Positions 1-8,069 of a stretch of DNA of 64,000 nucleotides are shown piece by piece; within the stretch, counting starts at the first letter, position 1; the number at the start of each line of letters is the position of its first letter. Below the pieces are notes generated by a model, which saw only the letters and a list, made by a program, of their open reading frames with translations, was not told the origin of the DNA and did not search any database. The translations under genes and the position numbers were made by a program. Where the stretch lies: assembly GCA_021740625.1 (NCBI GenBank), contig JAIOZK010000015.1, positions 1 through 64,000 of the forward strand, written 5' to 3'. The stretch comes from Bacteroidales bacterium (GTDB taxonomy: Bacteria > Bacteroidota > Bacteroidia > Bacteroidales > JAIOZK01).

Positions 1-790
1 GGATTACAGAAGCTGAAACGGATATATTGTTGCATAAAGCATAATTTGTCGGGAAATACCCCCAGTTTGCCCACGGATATAGCTTTTCAAGAAGAGGTAC
101 CGGATAAGGCTGACTGTTGTAATCCGAAAAATCCCGCATTTGGTGACGCAACAGGCTCCTGTAATTAAGACTGTCGCCTGCATAAAAATCAGAGATCAGG
201 GCTGAAGACCTGTTATATCTTTGAATCCCTGTACTTCCACTACCATTCACAGTGAAATTGGTTCTAATGATGTAACCATCCGGCTCATCTTCTGCATTGA
301 ATTTCCAGTATTCATTGCCTCCAACCTCAAAAATGGCGGCATTGCTGTTGCTGTCAATGACTGCAAAATTGGCCCTTGTGTTCCTTCCGGTAATATTTGT
401 TGAATCGAGATAATCCTGAAAATCATCAATTGTAACGCAATTACCCAGCGCATAACGCATTACCGTGCCATTACCCGGTCCTGAACCACCTGTTAGATCA
501 TAAGTCAGTGAATTTAATATTGCAAAACCATATTCATTTACACCCATCCATGGTATATTACTGTATCCTGCATTGGCCACACAGATATAGTGAATATTAA
601 ATGAAGTAATGTACTTTACTTCATTGTTTGGGGCAGATGAATTATCTCTCGTTTTCTATATAAGTGGTCGCCCATCCGGAGTTGAAGAAGCTGATGCAGC
701 ACCTATTGTACATTCATCCAAATTGGACTGTGGGTATAAGATTATCTGTAAAAACAGTATTAACAGAACTGAAATAGATAACTTTTTCAT
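1..790 (-). pseudogene. C45-type Ntn hydrolase (acyltransferase-like), interrupted by an in-frame amber codon; runs off the left edge
   Basis: The gene starts at an ATG at 790 behind AGGAGG. A signal peptide (MKKLSISVLL onward) leads to CTIGAASASSTPDGRPLI, where Cys27 would be the N-terminal nucleophile exposed by autoprocessing, as in the acyl-CoA:6-APA acyltransferase/C45 and choloylglycine hydrolase-like families. Codon 45 is TAG (656-658), exactly where the family normally has Trp in a DGRPL-W-K-RD motif. The frame is then open through KTRDNSSAPN, NEYGFAILNSL and NAAIFEVGG to base 1, about 218 more codons without another stop. I infer a TGG-to-TAG nonsense change, either recent decay or an amber that is read through. 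The gene carries the same operator as 5752-6312 and 8070-9407. Confidence 0.8.
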
Positions 791-835
791 AATAACCTCC
801 TGTTTATTTCTGAAACAATGTTGAATGATCGTTCT

Positions 836-894
836 CAAATATATATTTCAATGGAGGTGAAATGCTAACACTTATGTTCCAATCTTTAACACTT
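836..894 (-). promoter_or_regulatory. AraC-type direct-repeat operator and -7 box of the C45 gene
   Basis: On the minus strand two AAGTGTTA boxes (plus-strand TAACACTT at 866-873 and 887-894) lie exactly 21 bp apart. They are followed after 22 bp by TATATTTG (836-843), a perfect Bacteroidota -7 box. No -33 TTTG is present, as expected of an activated promoter. The same boxes and spacings recur at 6339-6397 and 9443-9501. Confidence 0.75.
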
Positions 895-906
895 ATGGTC
901 CAACAT

Positions 907-952
907 GAAGGTTACGCGGAATTGCGCGGAGGTATCTTAGCGTTGTGCAGAG
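907..952. repeat. Degenerate 10-11 bp GCGG-type intergenic repeat
   Basis: Contains ttacgcggaattgcgcgg and related units of a repeat (TTACGCGGAG / TTGCGCGGAG / GTGCAGAG) that also flanks the other two kinase genes, here in the orientation opposite to the copy at 4260-4310. Non-coding. Confidence 0.6.
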
Positions 953-986
953 AAGTCTTAGGTCGAGAAAATGTAGATGAATGTTT

Positions 987-3900
987 TCAGGTAGTGTACT
1001 CGGATGGCAGCACTCCGAACTGATCCCGGAAGCATTTCGTGAAATAAGAAAGATTGTTAAACCCCACCTGGAAAGCAACTTCAGTAACATTACCGGCTTT
1101 GCTTTTCAACAATTCAGCAGCCCGGTTCAGCCTGATGGTCCGTATAAAAACACTGGGAGACTGGCCCAGCAGGGATCTGAATTTCCTGTGCAGCTGGGTT
1201 TTACTCATGGCGATTTCTTTCCTGAGGGATTCAATAGAAAACGCCTCATCCTCCAAATGATCATGAATAATCTCAACCGCCTTCTGAAGAAAGTGTTGAT
1301 CCATTGTCGTAAGATCATCTTCCGCCAGGTGAATAAGCCGGGATAAGCCATATTGCCTGATATTCCTGCCAAACCGCTCCTGCAGCTTTTTTCTTTGCTG
1401 AATAAGGTTTTTTACGCGAAGCTGAAGCTCTTGATGGTCAAATGGTTTGGTGATGAAATCATCGGCACCGGTTTCCAGTCCTTCCAGGCGGTCTTCAAGG
1501 GAGACTCTGGCCGTTAACAGTATTACCGGGATATGGCTGGTGCGCTCATCGGTTTTTAGTTTGCGGCACAATTCCATGCCATCCATTTTGGGCATCATCA
1601 CATCGCTGATGATCAGGTCGGGGACTTTTTCGATGGCTTTCTCATAGCCCTGTTCACCGTCCTCTGCCTCTGTCAGTTGTAATTCACCGGAAATATTGGA
1701 ACGGATGTAATGGCGCATGTCGGCGTTGTCTTCTACCAGGAGAAGGAGGGGCTTGTCTTTATCAGTTGCAGGTTGCAAGTTGCAGGTTGCAGGTTTAGGG
1801 GGATTTTCGATTGTCGATGGTCGATGGTCGATTTTCGATTTTCGATTGACACTTGCTTCCAGGGTATTTGATGCAATTTCTTCCTCCTTAAGATGTTCCT
1901 TACCCAGGGGAAGCATGACTGTAAAGCTGCTTCCTTTCCCTGTTTGCGAATCAACGCTGATTTTGCCGTGATGCAGTTCAACCAGTTCTTTGGTCAGTGC
2001 CAGGCCGATGCCGGTTCCTTCTCCGCTGTTTGAATCGTTGTCGTATGCCTGGTAAAAGCGATCGAAGATGTGGGGGAGGTGGTCGGGTGGGATGCCGTGG
2101 CCGGTGTCGGAGATTATTATTCCAGCGCACGGGCCAGCAGTGTTGGCAGTTGGCAATACGCAGTCTGCAGTATATTCACCAATAACAGACTGCCGACTGC
2201 CGACTGCCCACTGCTGACTGCTGACTGCCGACTGCTGACTGCAAATCTCAACCTCTACCCTGCCTCCGTCCTCTGTGAACTTAAACGCATTCGAGATCAG
2301 GTTGTAGAGGATCTTCTCGTATTTGTCCTTATCCAGGTAAACCGGGATGTTTTCCTGGTTAGCTTTAAATTCAAGTGCGATGTTCTTTTTCTTTGCCAGC
2401 GATTCAAACGACTGCACGTAAACCTTGCTTAGAGAAACGATATTTTCTTCTTTTACCTTAAGCTTCATATTCCCCGATTCAAGCTTGGAAAGATTCAGCA
2501 ATTGGTTGATCAGGTTTTGAAGCCGCCTGGCGTTTCGTTGCATGATGTTCAGGTCGGCTTGTGATCCCGGGTCATTGGTCTTGGATCTGAATTTTTCTAA
2601 TGGTCCAAGAATCAATGTGAGTGGTGTGCGGAATTCATGGGAGATATTGGCAAAGAAGCGGGATTTCATTTTGTCGAGCTCTTTGAGTTTGTTCGATTCT
2701 ACCTCTTTTATTTCAAGGTCGTGCTGGAGTTTTTGTTCTTTTAGTGCTGTCTTTATTCTTCTTTGTCTTATAAAAAGAATTGTTACCAGGAGTAATATCA
2801 ACAACAAACCGCCAAGTCCATAGGTTAGAATCTTCGACCGGTTGATGCGCAGATCTTTCAGCTCGTTTTCTTTTGCGAGTATGGCAATCCGGTTCTCGGT
2901 TTTCTCATTCTCCCACTCTGCCTCAAGCATGGTGATCATTTTCCTGTTGTCTTCCAGGAAAAGCCTGTCTTTGGATTCCTGCCACAAAATGTAATATTCG
3001 TGGGCATCTTTGTAATCACCAAGCGCTTTGTAAGCGAGATATATTTTTCGATAAACCCAACCTAAAACTTCTTCATAATAGTGGTCTTCGGCAATGGTCC
3101 AACCAAACGGATCAATCCCTTCATAATCTTTAATGTTAAAGTTTAATCTCGCTTCTCCGGTTTTTTTTATCCCCTCTTTATATATTTTTATTGCAGCCCG
3201 GTAATCTCCGGCCCCAGCCCTTAAATCCCCTAAACGATTGGTAACATGCAGCTTCATAAAATTTTTAATTAAGAAAGTATCCGTCATGCTTTTTACTTTA
3301 TGCAGGTATTTAAGGGCGTATGCGGTGTCATCGTGTGTCCTTAAATTTAGATAATAATAGGCCAGGTTATGATATATGGATAAGTAACCGGCATACTCAT
3401 TTTTGCTCTTGAAATTATATGTTTTTTCCAGATCGGTTGCGTTTAACAGCCAGTAAATGGCTTTCTTATAATAATTGCGAATTATTTCTTTATTTTCCTC
3501 CCAATACAAATAAGTAAGCCGGACTTTTCGGCCCGTATTGTAAGCTTTATTGTGGTAAACACTGGCGAAAAATGTGGTATCAGGATATTTTCGGAGAATT
3601 TCCAGTGCCTTATCCAGGCAGATATTCGCTGAATCAAATTTATTTGAATTGGTAAAGTAAAGGCTTGCTGAATTCAAAGCTAAAGCCTCACAATGATGGT
3701 CAGACAGTTCATGTGCAATTTGGATTTCTCTTTTTATTTGCTGTATTGCTTTTTCCAGTCTTCCGGCCCTGAAGTTTAGAAGTGAAAGTATTTCCAGGGT
3801 GTAGCCCATTTCCATGCAAACATCAATGTTCTCAAAAATCCTGAGTGCAGTTAAATAATTGACTACTGAATTTTTAAGGCTGTCCAGGAAAAAATACCCG

Positions 3901-4181
3901 TTGCCCAGGTTGAAGTATCCTGTAGCCTCTCCTTTTTTATAATCCACTGATTCGGATAACTGAATGGTTTGACTGGCCATTGAAATGCAGCTATCCGGGA
4001 ATTTATAACAAAGCTTGAATGCCATTTTATTCAGGGCATCGATTTTTTCGGTGCCTTCCAACTCAGGCAGCAGTTGATTCAGGCTGTCGGCATTGATGCT
4101 TGCCATTTCCCTGGAGATCTGGCCGGAAGAGGTTAAAGCAAACAGGAAAAAGACAACAATTAGTATTGACTTCAACTTCAT
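987..4181 (-). CDS. Hybrid two-component system 1: periplasmic TPR sensor, histidine kinase, receiver, AraC
   Basis: 1064 aa. The start is the ATG at 4181 ([16 protein letters not shown] signal peptide); the longer ORF adds 44 residues with no signal and reads through a repeat. Residues about 25-430 are TPR-like helices, then one membrane helix (about 452-472, [19 protein letters not shown]), HisKA with SHEFRTPL (about 515), HATPase with N box [13 protein letters not shown]1 SDTGHGIPP and G2 GEGTGIGLA, receiver with [11 protein letters not shown] (phospho-Asp near 858), and a C-terminal AraC/HTH_18 domain ending [10 protein letters not shown]. Unlike classic HTCS proteins there is no beta-propeller sensor. 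Heptamer repeats are embedded in the HATPase loop and in the kinase-receiver linker, both in frame. One of three paralogues (see 9574 and 13031-16169). Confidence 0.93.
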   Translation of the reverse strand: MKLKSILIVVFFLFALTSSGQISREMASINADSLNQLLPELEGTEKIDALNKMAFKLCYKFPDSCISMASQTIQLSESVDYKKGEATGYFNLGNGYFFLDSLKNSVVNYLTALRIFENIDVCMEMGYTLEILSLLNFRAGRLEKAIQQIKREIQIAHELSDHHCEALALNSASLYFTNSNKFDSANICLDKALEILRKYPDTTFFASVYHNKAYNTGRKVRLTYLYWEENKEIIRNYYKKAIYWLLNATDLEKTYNFKSKNEYAGYLSIYHNLAYYYLNLRTHDDTAYALKYLHKVKSMTDTFLIKNFMKLHVTNRLGDLRAGAGDYRAAIKIYKEGIKKTGEARLNFNIKDYEGIDPFGWTIAEDHYYEEVLGWVYRKIYLAYKALGDYKDAHEYYILWQESKDRLFLEDNRKMITMLEAEWENEKTENRIAILAKENELKDLRINRSKILTYGLGGLLLILLLVTILFIRQRRIKTALKEQKLQHDLEIKEVESNKLKELDKMKSRFFANISHEFRTPLTLILGPLEKFRSKTNDPGSQADLNIMQRNARRLQNLINQLLNLSKLESGNMKLKVKEENIVSLSKVYVQSFESLAKKKNIALEFKANQENIPVYLDKDKYEKILYNLISNAFKFTEDGGRVEVEICSQQSAVSSQQWAVGSRQSVIGEYTADCVLPTANTAGPCAGIIISDTGHGIPPDHLPHIFDRFYQAYDNDSNSGEGTGIGLALTKELVELHHGKISVDSQTGKGSSFTVMLPLGKEHLKEEEIASNTLEASVNRKSKIDHRPSTIENPPKPATCNLQPATDKDKPLLLLVEDNADMRHYIRSNISGELQLTEAEDGEQGYEKAIEKVPDLIISDVMMPKMDGMELCRKLKTDERTSHIPVILLTARVSLEDRLEGLETGADDFITKPFDHQELQLRVKNLIQQRKKLQERFGRNIRQYGLSRLIHLAEDDLTTMDQHFLQKAVEIIHDHLEDEAFSIESLRKEIAMSKTQLHRKFRSLLGQSPSVFIRTIRLNRAAELLKSKAGNVTEVAFQVGFNNLSYFTKCFRDQFGVLPSEYTT
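1765..1792. repeat. GTTGCAR heptamer tandem repeat, four units, in the HK1 linker
   Basis: Plus strand: GTTGCAG, GTTGCAA, GTTGCAG, GTTGCAG. On the coding strand it encodes [11 protein letters not shown] between HATPase and receiver, in frame. Kinase 2 also has four units and kinase 3 has five. Confidence 0.9.
1806..1847. repeat. TCGATT-type heptamer tandem repeat, six units, in the HK1 linker
   Basis: Six 7-bp units (TTCGATT, GTCGATG, GTCGATG, GTCGATT, TTCGATT, TTCGATT) coding for [16 protein letters not shown]. The same six units occur in kinase 3 (13857-13898); kinase 2 lacks them and has unrelated linker sequence. Confidence 0.88.
2188..2243. repeat. GACTGCC heptamer tandem repeat, eight units, inside the HK1 HATPase domain
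   Basis: Eight 7-bp units of GACTGCY/CACTGCT, translated as [18 protein letters not shown] between the strand after the N box and the G1 motif. A degenerate inverted copy (GGCAGTT, CGCAGTC, TGCAGTA) precedes it at about 2140-2172, so the insert can fold as an imperfect hairpin. Kinase 3 has only two units here; the difference of six units is 42 bp, which keeps frame. Confidence 0.88.
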
Positions 4182-4254
4182 TGGGTTTGGTTTGTTTTCA
4201 TAGGTAAAGATAAGAATATGAGGCACTTTATGCAAGTTGTATTGAAAAGGGGAA

Positions 4255-4312
4255 GATTCCCGGCTCTGCGGTCCTCCGCGGTTCTCTGCGCAACTCCGCG
4301 CAATAGCTTTCA
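4255..4312. repeat. CTCCGCG/TTGCG-type repeat upstream of kinase 1
   Basis: Contains gcggtcctccgcggttctc and ctccgcgcaatagc. It belongs to the same family as 6440-6495, 12838-12890 and 16250-16295, each just upstream of a kinase or surface-protein gene, and is inverted relative to 907-952. Confidence 0.6.
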
Positions 4313-4358
4313 ATCTCTTTTTTTTAAAGAAATGAATTTTGAAACATACATGATGTGT

Positions 4359-5516
4359 TTACGATATGCCAGCCAGGAAAGCCTCCAGGTCTGAAATAGA
4401 TAAGGCATTTATTTGTGCAGACAATGGATAGGATTTTTTTCCCGGAAACACAAGCTGCAACTGATCCAGCTTAAGATCTTTTATAGCAATGTGCATCGAA
4501 CGGGAAACCTTTGGTGCGTCCGTATATTTGATTTCAAACCCAATTCGTCGGCCTTTCATAAAAATCAACAGGTCCAGTTCAGCGCCAGCATGTGTTGACC
4601 AGAAATAATAGTTTTGACTTCCGGTGAATGAAATAATCTGTTCAATTACAAAGCCCTCCCAGGAGGCTCCCAGTTTTGGATGGGAAAGAATGGTGTTTTC
4701 CTGTAAAGTAAGAAGATTATGCAGCAAGCCACTATCCCTTATAAAAACCTTTGGAGCTTTAACCTGACGCTTTTTAAGGTTTTCATGCCAGGGCTGAAGT
4801 TGGCGTACCACAAAAGCATTGCTTAAAATGTCAAGATACTTTCGGGTGGTTGGTTCAGAAACACTCAGTGACCGGCCAATTTCGGAACCATTCCAAATTT
4901 GCCCGTGATAATGTGCAAGCATGGTCCAGAATCTGCGTAAGGCCTGAGATGGAATTGATATTCCAAGTTGTGGTATATCCCTTTCCAGGAATGTCCTGAT
5001 GAAATCATTTCTCCAGGCATAACTGTCAGAACCTTCTGACGCTAAAAAAGATCTTGGGAATCCTCCCCTCAACCACAGTTTGTTTACCTCACTTCCTGAT
5101 ATTTCGTCCAAAGTAAAACCCGTCATGTCGATGTAGCTAATCCGGCCTGCCAGCGTTTCTGATGATTTTTTAATCAAATCAGGTGAGGCACTTCCGAGGA
5201 TTAAAAACCTTGCCGGATGGTCTGAACGGTCAGCCAGGACCCTGAGTACTGGAAATAATTCAGGCATACGTTGAATTTCGTCTATAATGATGAGTCCTTT
5301 AAGTGATTCAAGTGCCAGTTTTGGTGCTGATATCAACTGCTGGTAACCAACAGGATCCTCCAGGTCGAAAAAAGTCGTTTGCTCCGTTCGAGATGCAATA
5401 TCCCTGCTGATCGTTGTTTTACCGCATTGCCTGGGGCCAAGTATTGCCGTTATCGGAGCACGCTTTATGGCATGTTCGATCATCTTTTTCAAACGTGGTC
5501 TTTCTATTTTTTTCAT
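4359..5516 (-). CDS. DUF4143-type AAA ATPase with C-terminal nuclease-like domain
   Basis: 385 aa. N-terminal AAA core with Walker A GPRQCGKTT (about residues 27-35) and Walker B LIIIDEIQ; a winged-helix-like middle containing GSEIGRSLSVSEPTTRKYLD; and a C-terminal DUF4143 domain with a PD-(D/E)XK-like signature (AELDLLIF, then FEIKYTD). These proteins are common, often multicopy, in Bacteroidota, and their role is poorly known (an antitoxin or DNA-associated function has been suggested). Upstream lies a 10-bp perfect inverted repeat. It lies between kinase 1 and the T9SS gene with about 177 bp to the former, so co-transcription with the signalling genes is not evident. Confidence 0.9.
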   Translation of the reverse strand: MKKIERPRLKKMIEHAIKRAPITAILGPRQCGKTTISRDIASRTEQTTFFDLEDPVGYQQLISAPKLALESLKGLIIIDEIQRMPELFPVLRVLADRSDHPARFLILGSASPDLIKKSSETLAGRISYIDMTGFTLDEISGSEVNKLWLRGGFPRSFLASEGSDSYAWRNDFIRTFLERDIPQLGISIPSQALRRFWTMLAHYHGQIWNGSEIGRSLSVSEPTTRKYLDILSNAFVVRQLQPWHENLKKRQVKAPKVFIRDSGLLHNLLTLQENTILSHPKLGASWEGFVIEQIISFTGSQNYYFWSTHAGAELDLLIFMKGRRIGFEIKYTDAPKVSRSMHIAIKDLKLDQLQLVFPGKKSYPLSAQINALSISDLEAFLAGIS

Positions 5517-5539
5517 TGAAATTTAAAAGTATATGTTTC

Positions 5540-5596
5540 AAATTTCAAGCAAAGATACATTAAAATGTTTAGATTTGAAAATAAACCTTGAAATTT
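5540..5596. promoter_or_regulatory. Nested AT-rich inverted repeats upstream of the DUF4143 ATPase
   Basis: AAATTTCAAG (5540-5549) pairs with CTTGAAATTT (5587-5596), and TTTCAAAT (5537-5544) with ATTTGAAA (5573-5580). They sit 20-80 bp upstream of the start codon at 5516 and may be an operator, possibly for autoregulation. Inferred only from symmetry. Confidence 0.4.
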
Positions 5597-5682
5597 AAAA
5601 TTTGATATTTTAATTTTCAATGATTATTGTGAACATACTCAAATTATGACTTTCATTTTCCGGGATTTAGCTCAGGTGATAT

Positions 5683-5721
5683 AAAAAACTCCCACAGAGC
5701 CCATGTAAGCGCTGCGGGAGT
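5683..5721 (-). terminator. Intrinsic terminator after the short T9SS gene
   Basis: On the minus strand ACTCCCGCAG and CTGTGGGAGT form a 10-bp stem with one G-T pair, followed by a T-tract. It lies 31 bp after the stop codon at 5752. Confidence 0.8.
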
Positions 5722-5751
5722 AAAACACTACTTATCACCCTGTAAGCTGAA

Positions 5752-6312
5752 TTATTCCAGTTTGATCAGTTTTTTGGTTTGCATGCCTTTAGTGGTTTTT
5801 AATGTGCAAAAATAAATACATGGCTTTAAATTGGCCGCAAAAAATACAATTTGCTGTTCTCCCTGCCAGGTGGCGGTGAAAAAGTACAGCTTGCCACCTC
5901 CCGGGATGAACCGGAAAGTATGCCTACCTTTATCCAACACCCTTTCTCTTTTGACAATAACCCGTCCCAGGATATCGGTCACCATGGTGCTGACCTTATC
6001 CCTTTCCGGGACATACAACGAAACGTTTGTCTGCTCTGCCACCGGGTTAGGATAATTCTGGAAGACCCGGAAGCCTTCTTTCCTCAGGTTAGTCTCCGGA
6101 ATTCCGACCTGATAATCCAAAACGAGTACCGTGTCAGGGTAATATAAAACCGTATCGCCTCCCTGGCTTCGGTTCATAACCTTGATGCTGTCTAACTGGA
6201 CGTAAGCCGCACTGTCGATAGCCGTGAATGTAAGATCAATGCTTGGCCTTTGTCCGAAAGTGGCTATTATTAAAAATAGCACTGTTACAGTAAGAATAAT
6301 TTTTTGTTTCAT
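5752..6312 (-). CDS. Short secreted protein with T9SS type A sorting domain, paralogue of the FISUMP proteins
   Basis: 186 aa with a signal peptide (MKQKIILTVTVLFLIIATFG). Residues about 25-130 are nearly identical to the N-terminal module of the two FISUMP proteins (DSIKVMNRSQGGDTV, FRVFQNYPNPVAEQT). The protein then ends in a complete type IX sorting tail (GMQTKKLIKLE) instead of a FISUMP domain. It is therefore probably exported by the T9SS and anchored or released at the surface. It looks like a recombinant or minimal form of the paralogues, with little besides the sorting module as cargo. Own AraC-type operator upstream, terminator downstream. Confidence 0.85.
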   Translation of the reverse strand: MKQKIILTVTVLFLIIATFGQRPSIDLTFTAIDSAAYVQLDSIKVMNRSQGGDTVLYYPDTVLVLDYQVGIPETNLRKEGFRVFQNYPNPVAEQTNVSLYVPERDKVSTMVTDILGRVIVKRERVLDKGRHTFRFIPGGGKLYFFTATWQGEQQIVFFAANLKPCIYFCTLKTTKGMQTKKLIKLE

Positions 6313-6338
6313 ATGACTTGGTTTTTGATGCTGTTTAA

Positions 6339-6397
6339 CAAATTTATGTACCGTAGCAGGTGAAATGCTAACACTTGTGTTTCATTCTTTGACACTT
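6339..6397 (-). promoter_or_regulatory. AraC-type direct-repeat operator and -7 box of the short T9SS gene
   Basis: Minus strand: AAGTGTCA and AAGTGTTA 21 bp apart (plus-strand 6390-6397 and 6369-6376), then 22 bp to TAAATTTG (6339-6346). Spacing is identical to the copies at 836-894 and 9443-9501. Confidence 0.75.
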
Positions 6398-6439
6398 ATG
6401 ATCCAAAATCGGGTTTTTACTTGCTTCATTGTCGTTTAA

Positions 6440-6495
6440 TTGGCTGCCAATACTCCGCGGTCCTTTGCGTAACTCCGCGTAATAGCTTTTAATAG
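6440..6495. repeat. CTCCGCG/TTTGCG-type intergenic repeat
   Basis: Contains actccgcggtcctttgcg and aactccgcgtaatagc. The stretch 6398-6604 holds only this repeat and the 3' flank of the FISUMP gene; the 71-aa ORF at 6368-6583 translates this repeat and is not a gene. Confidence 0.6.
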
Positions 6496-6604
6496 AATAC
6501 TCTTGAAAGATCAGGGGGTGTTTGTGATTTGTGAAGAGCTGTTGCTCAATGCCGTTCTCTTTGCCTCCGTGTATCATTTTCACCCCTCATTTGTTGGGGA
6601 ATTG

Positions 6605-7936
6605 TCAATCATCCCTCAAACAGCGAACACTGAAACCGAGTTGCTTGTAGGTGTAGCCCCGGCTTACTTCCGGGCCGAGGTAAAGGAGGTTACGGTTCCA
6701 TGCGTGGTGGATGCCTTTCTCCGTCGATGTCCACCAGTAGCTGAAGTTGCCAAAATTGTAGAAGTAACCACTGCCGTAGCGGACGCCACCGGGCAGACCC
6801 GAGAAGCCGAACAGGTCGGTGCCGTTGCCATTATAATACCATCCGCTGGTAGTCTTCAGATTCGTCCCGGCATCAGTTCCACGGTATTCAGAAGAAAAAT
6901 CCCATTCCGGATCACCGATCCCATACTGGCTGTCCACCGCCCCTTCCAGCACCTTCCATTCCTCGTCCGTGGGCAGATGCCAGCCCGGCGGGCAGATGCC
7001 CTGGGTGCCCTGCTGGGTAGTGTACTGCATCATCTCATTCCATTGGTATAGGCCGCCGTACTTGGTGCAACTGTCGGGTTCGTTATCGTAGCAGTATTTC
7101 TCATTGGTGTCATTATTGGCCATATTCTCACTTCCCGGAATCATTGTTCCTACGTTCAGGTTTTCTTTCAGCCAGCACTGGCTGAAGATCTGGATGGTGT
7201 TGTACACCTGCCCCTCGTAGCTCACAGTGGGCGTTCCCGGGCAGGGTATGTTGGTGGCAAACTGGAAGGTGTAATCCCCGCTTTCTTCAGGGGAATCCAG
7301 CATGCCGGATTGAAGGGTGTCAGAGCAGCCAATGTATAAAAGTTCATCACCCGGGCTGAAAGGGAAACTCCGGATATCCGTAGTTGCCTTTAATTGAGAG
7401 GATGAACTCTCGTATCCAATATATTCAAGTACACCTGTATTGTATGAACCGGGATTTGTTTGCAGGATTTTAATACTGCTGCGCTGTCCCTGCCAGGCGG
7501 CAGTGAAAAAGTACAGGTTTCCACCTCCCGGGATGAACCGTAAGGTATGCCTGCCTCTGTCCAACACCCTTTCACTTCTCACAATAACCCGTCCCAGGAT
7601 ATCGGTCACCACGGTGCTGACCTTGTCTTTTTCCGGGACATACAACGAAACGGTCGTCTGGTCTGCCACCGGGTTGGGGTAGTTCTGGAAGACCCGGAAG
7701 GCTTCATTCCTCAGGTTAGTCTCCGGAATTCCGACCTGGTAATCCAAAACGAGTACCGTGTCAGGGTAATATAAAACCGTATCGCCTCCCTGGCTTCGGT
7801 TCATCACCTTGATGCTGTCTAACTGGACGTAAGCCGCACTGTCGATGGCCGTGAAAGTTAATTCAAGCGTATTTTGACCCGGTAGAACAGATGATATACA
7901 AATGATGAAAGAAAAAAGTAGAATTTGTGTTTTCAT
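6605..7936 (-). CDS. Secreted FISUMP-domain protein 1
   Basis: 443 aa from the ATG at 7936 (MKTQILLFSFIICISSVLPG signal peptide, matching the paralogue's start). Residues about 20-190 are a T9SS-sorting-like beta module (FRVFQNYPNPVADQT, GRHTLRFIPGGG). Residues about 215-443 are a FISUMP domain with the hallmark YNTIQIFSQCWLKENL, YGGLYQWNEMMQY, CPPGWHLPTDEEW and a final FSVRCLRDD. FISUMP proteins are large families of exported proteins of unknown function in Bacteroidota and Fibrobacteres. There is no C-terminal sorting tail. It starts 133 bp after the FISUMP2 stop and lacks the AraC-type operator, so it is probably co-transcribed with FISUMP2. Confidence 0.9.
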   Translation of the reverse strand: MKTQILLFSFIICISSVLPGQNTLELTFTAIDSAAYVQLDSIKVMNRSQGGDTVLYYPDTVLVLDYQVGIPETNLRNEAFRVFQNYPNPVADQTTVSLYVPEKDKVSTVVTDILGRVIVRSERVLDRGRHTLRFIPGGGNLYFFTAAWQGQRSSIKILQTNPGSYNTGVLEYIGYESSSSQLKATTDIRSFPFSPGDELLYIGCSDTLQSGMLDSPEESGDYTFQFATNIPCPGTPTVSYEGQVYNTIQIFSQCWLKENLNVGTMIPGSENMANNDTNEKYCYDNEPDSCTKYGGLYQWNEMMQYTTQQGTQGICPPGWHLPTDEEWKVLEGAVDSQYGIGDPEWDFSSEYRGTDAGTNLKTTSGWYYNGNGTDLFGFSGLPGGVRYGSGYFYNFGNFSYWWTSTEKGIHHAWNRNLLYLGPEVSRGYTYKQLGFSVRCLRDD

Positions 7937-8000
7937 AATAACTTCCATTTATATGTTTCGTGTTTTGTGTTTGACTGAACAGTAGGAACACTGAACTTAT

Positions 8001-8069
8001 TTACAGTTTGATGATTTTATTTTGCATGTCAAGACCGCTATTAAGATGATTAAGGCGACTTACGATAGT
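8001..8069 (-). other. In-frame T9SS-tail-like extension behind the amber stop of FISUMP protein 2
   Basis: Directly after the TAG at 8070-8072 the same frame continues with TIVSRLNHLNSGLDMQNK and IIKL before TAA (8001-8003). A Lys-Ile-Ile-Lys-Leu end is typical of type A sorting domains. It may be a remnant of a sorting tail cut off by a stop, or an extension made by stop readthrough. It is short, so homology cannot be proven by eye. Confidence 0.45.

Noticed and set aside
656-658. Pyrrolysine or other recoding of TAG as the explanation of the amber in the C45 gene
   Set aside because: No Pyl genes or recoding structure are visible, and Bacteroidota are not known to use it; nonsense mutation or suppression remains simpler.
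1765-2243. Tandem heptamers as a CRISPR array or VNTR of a mobile element
   Set aside because: Units are only 7 bp with no unique spacers and no cas genes; no transposase or target-site duplication is nearby.
981-2432. Plus-strand ORFs opposite kinase 1 (981-1346, 2070-2432 and others)
   Set aside because: They are antisense shadows of the kinase frame; equivalent shadows occur opposite kinases 2 and 3 and have no domains or ribosome sites.
6503-7051. 182-aa plus-strand ORF over FISUMP 1 (and 8448-8810 over FISUMP 2)
   Set aside because: Antisense to well-supported FISUMP domains; it arises from low-stop codon use in Gly/Trp-rich sequence.
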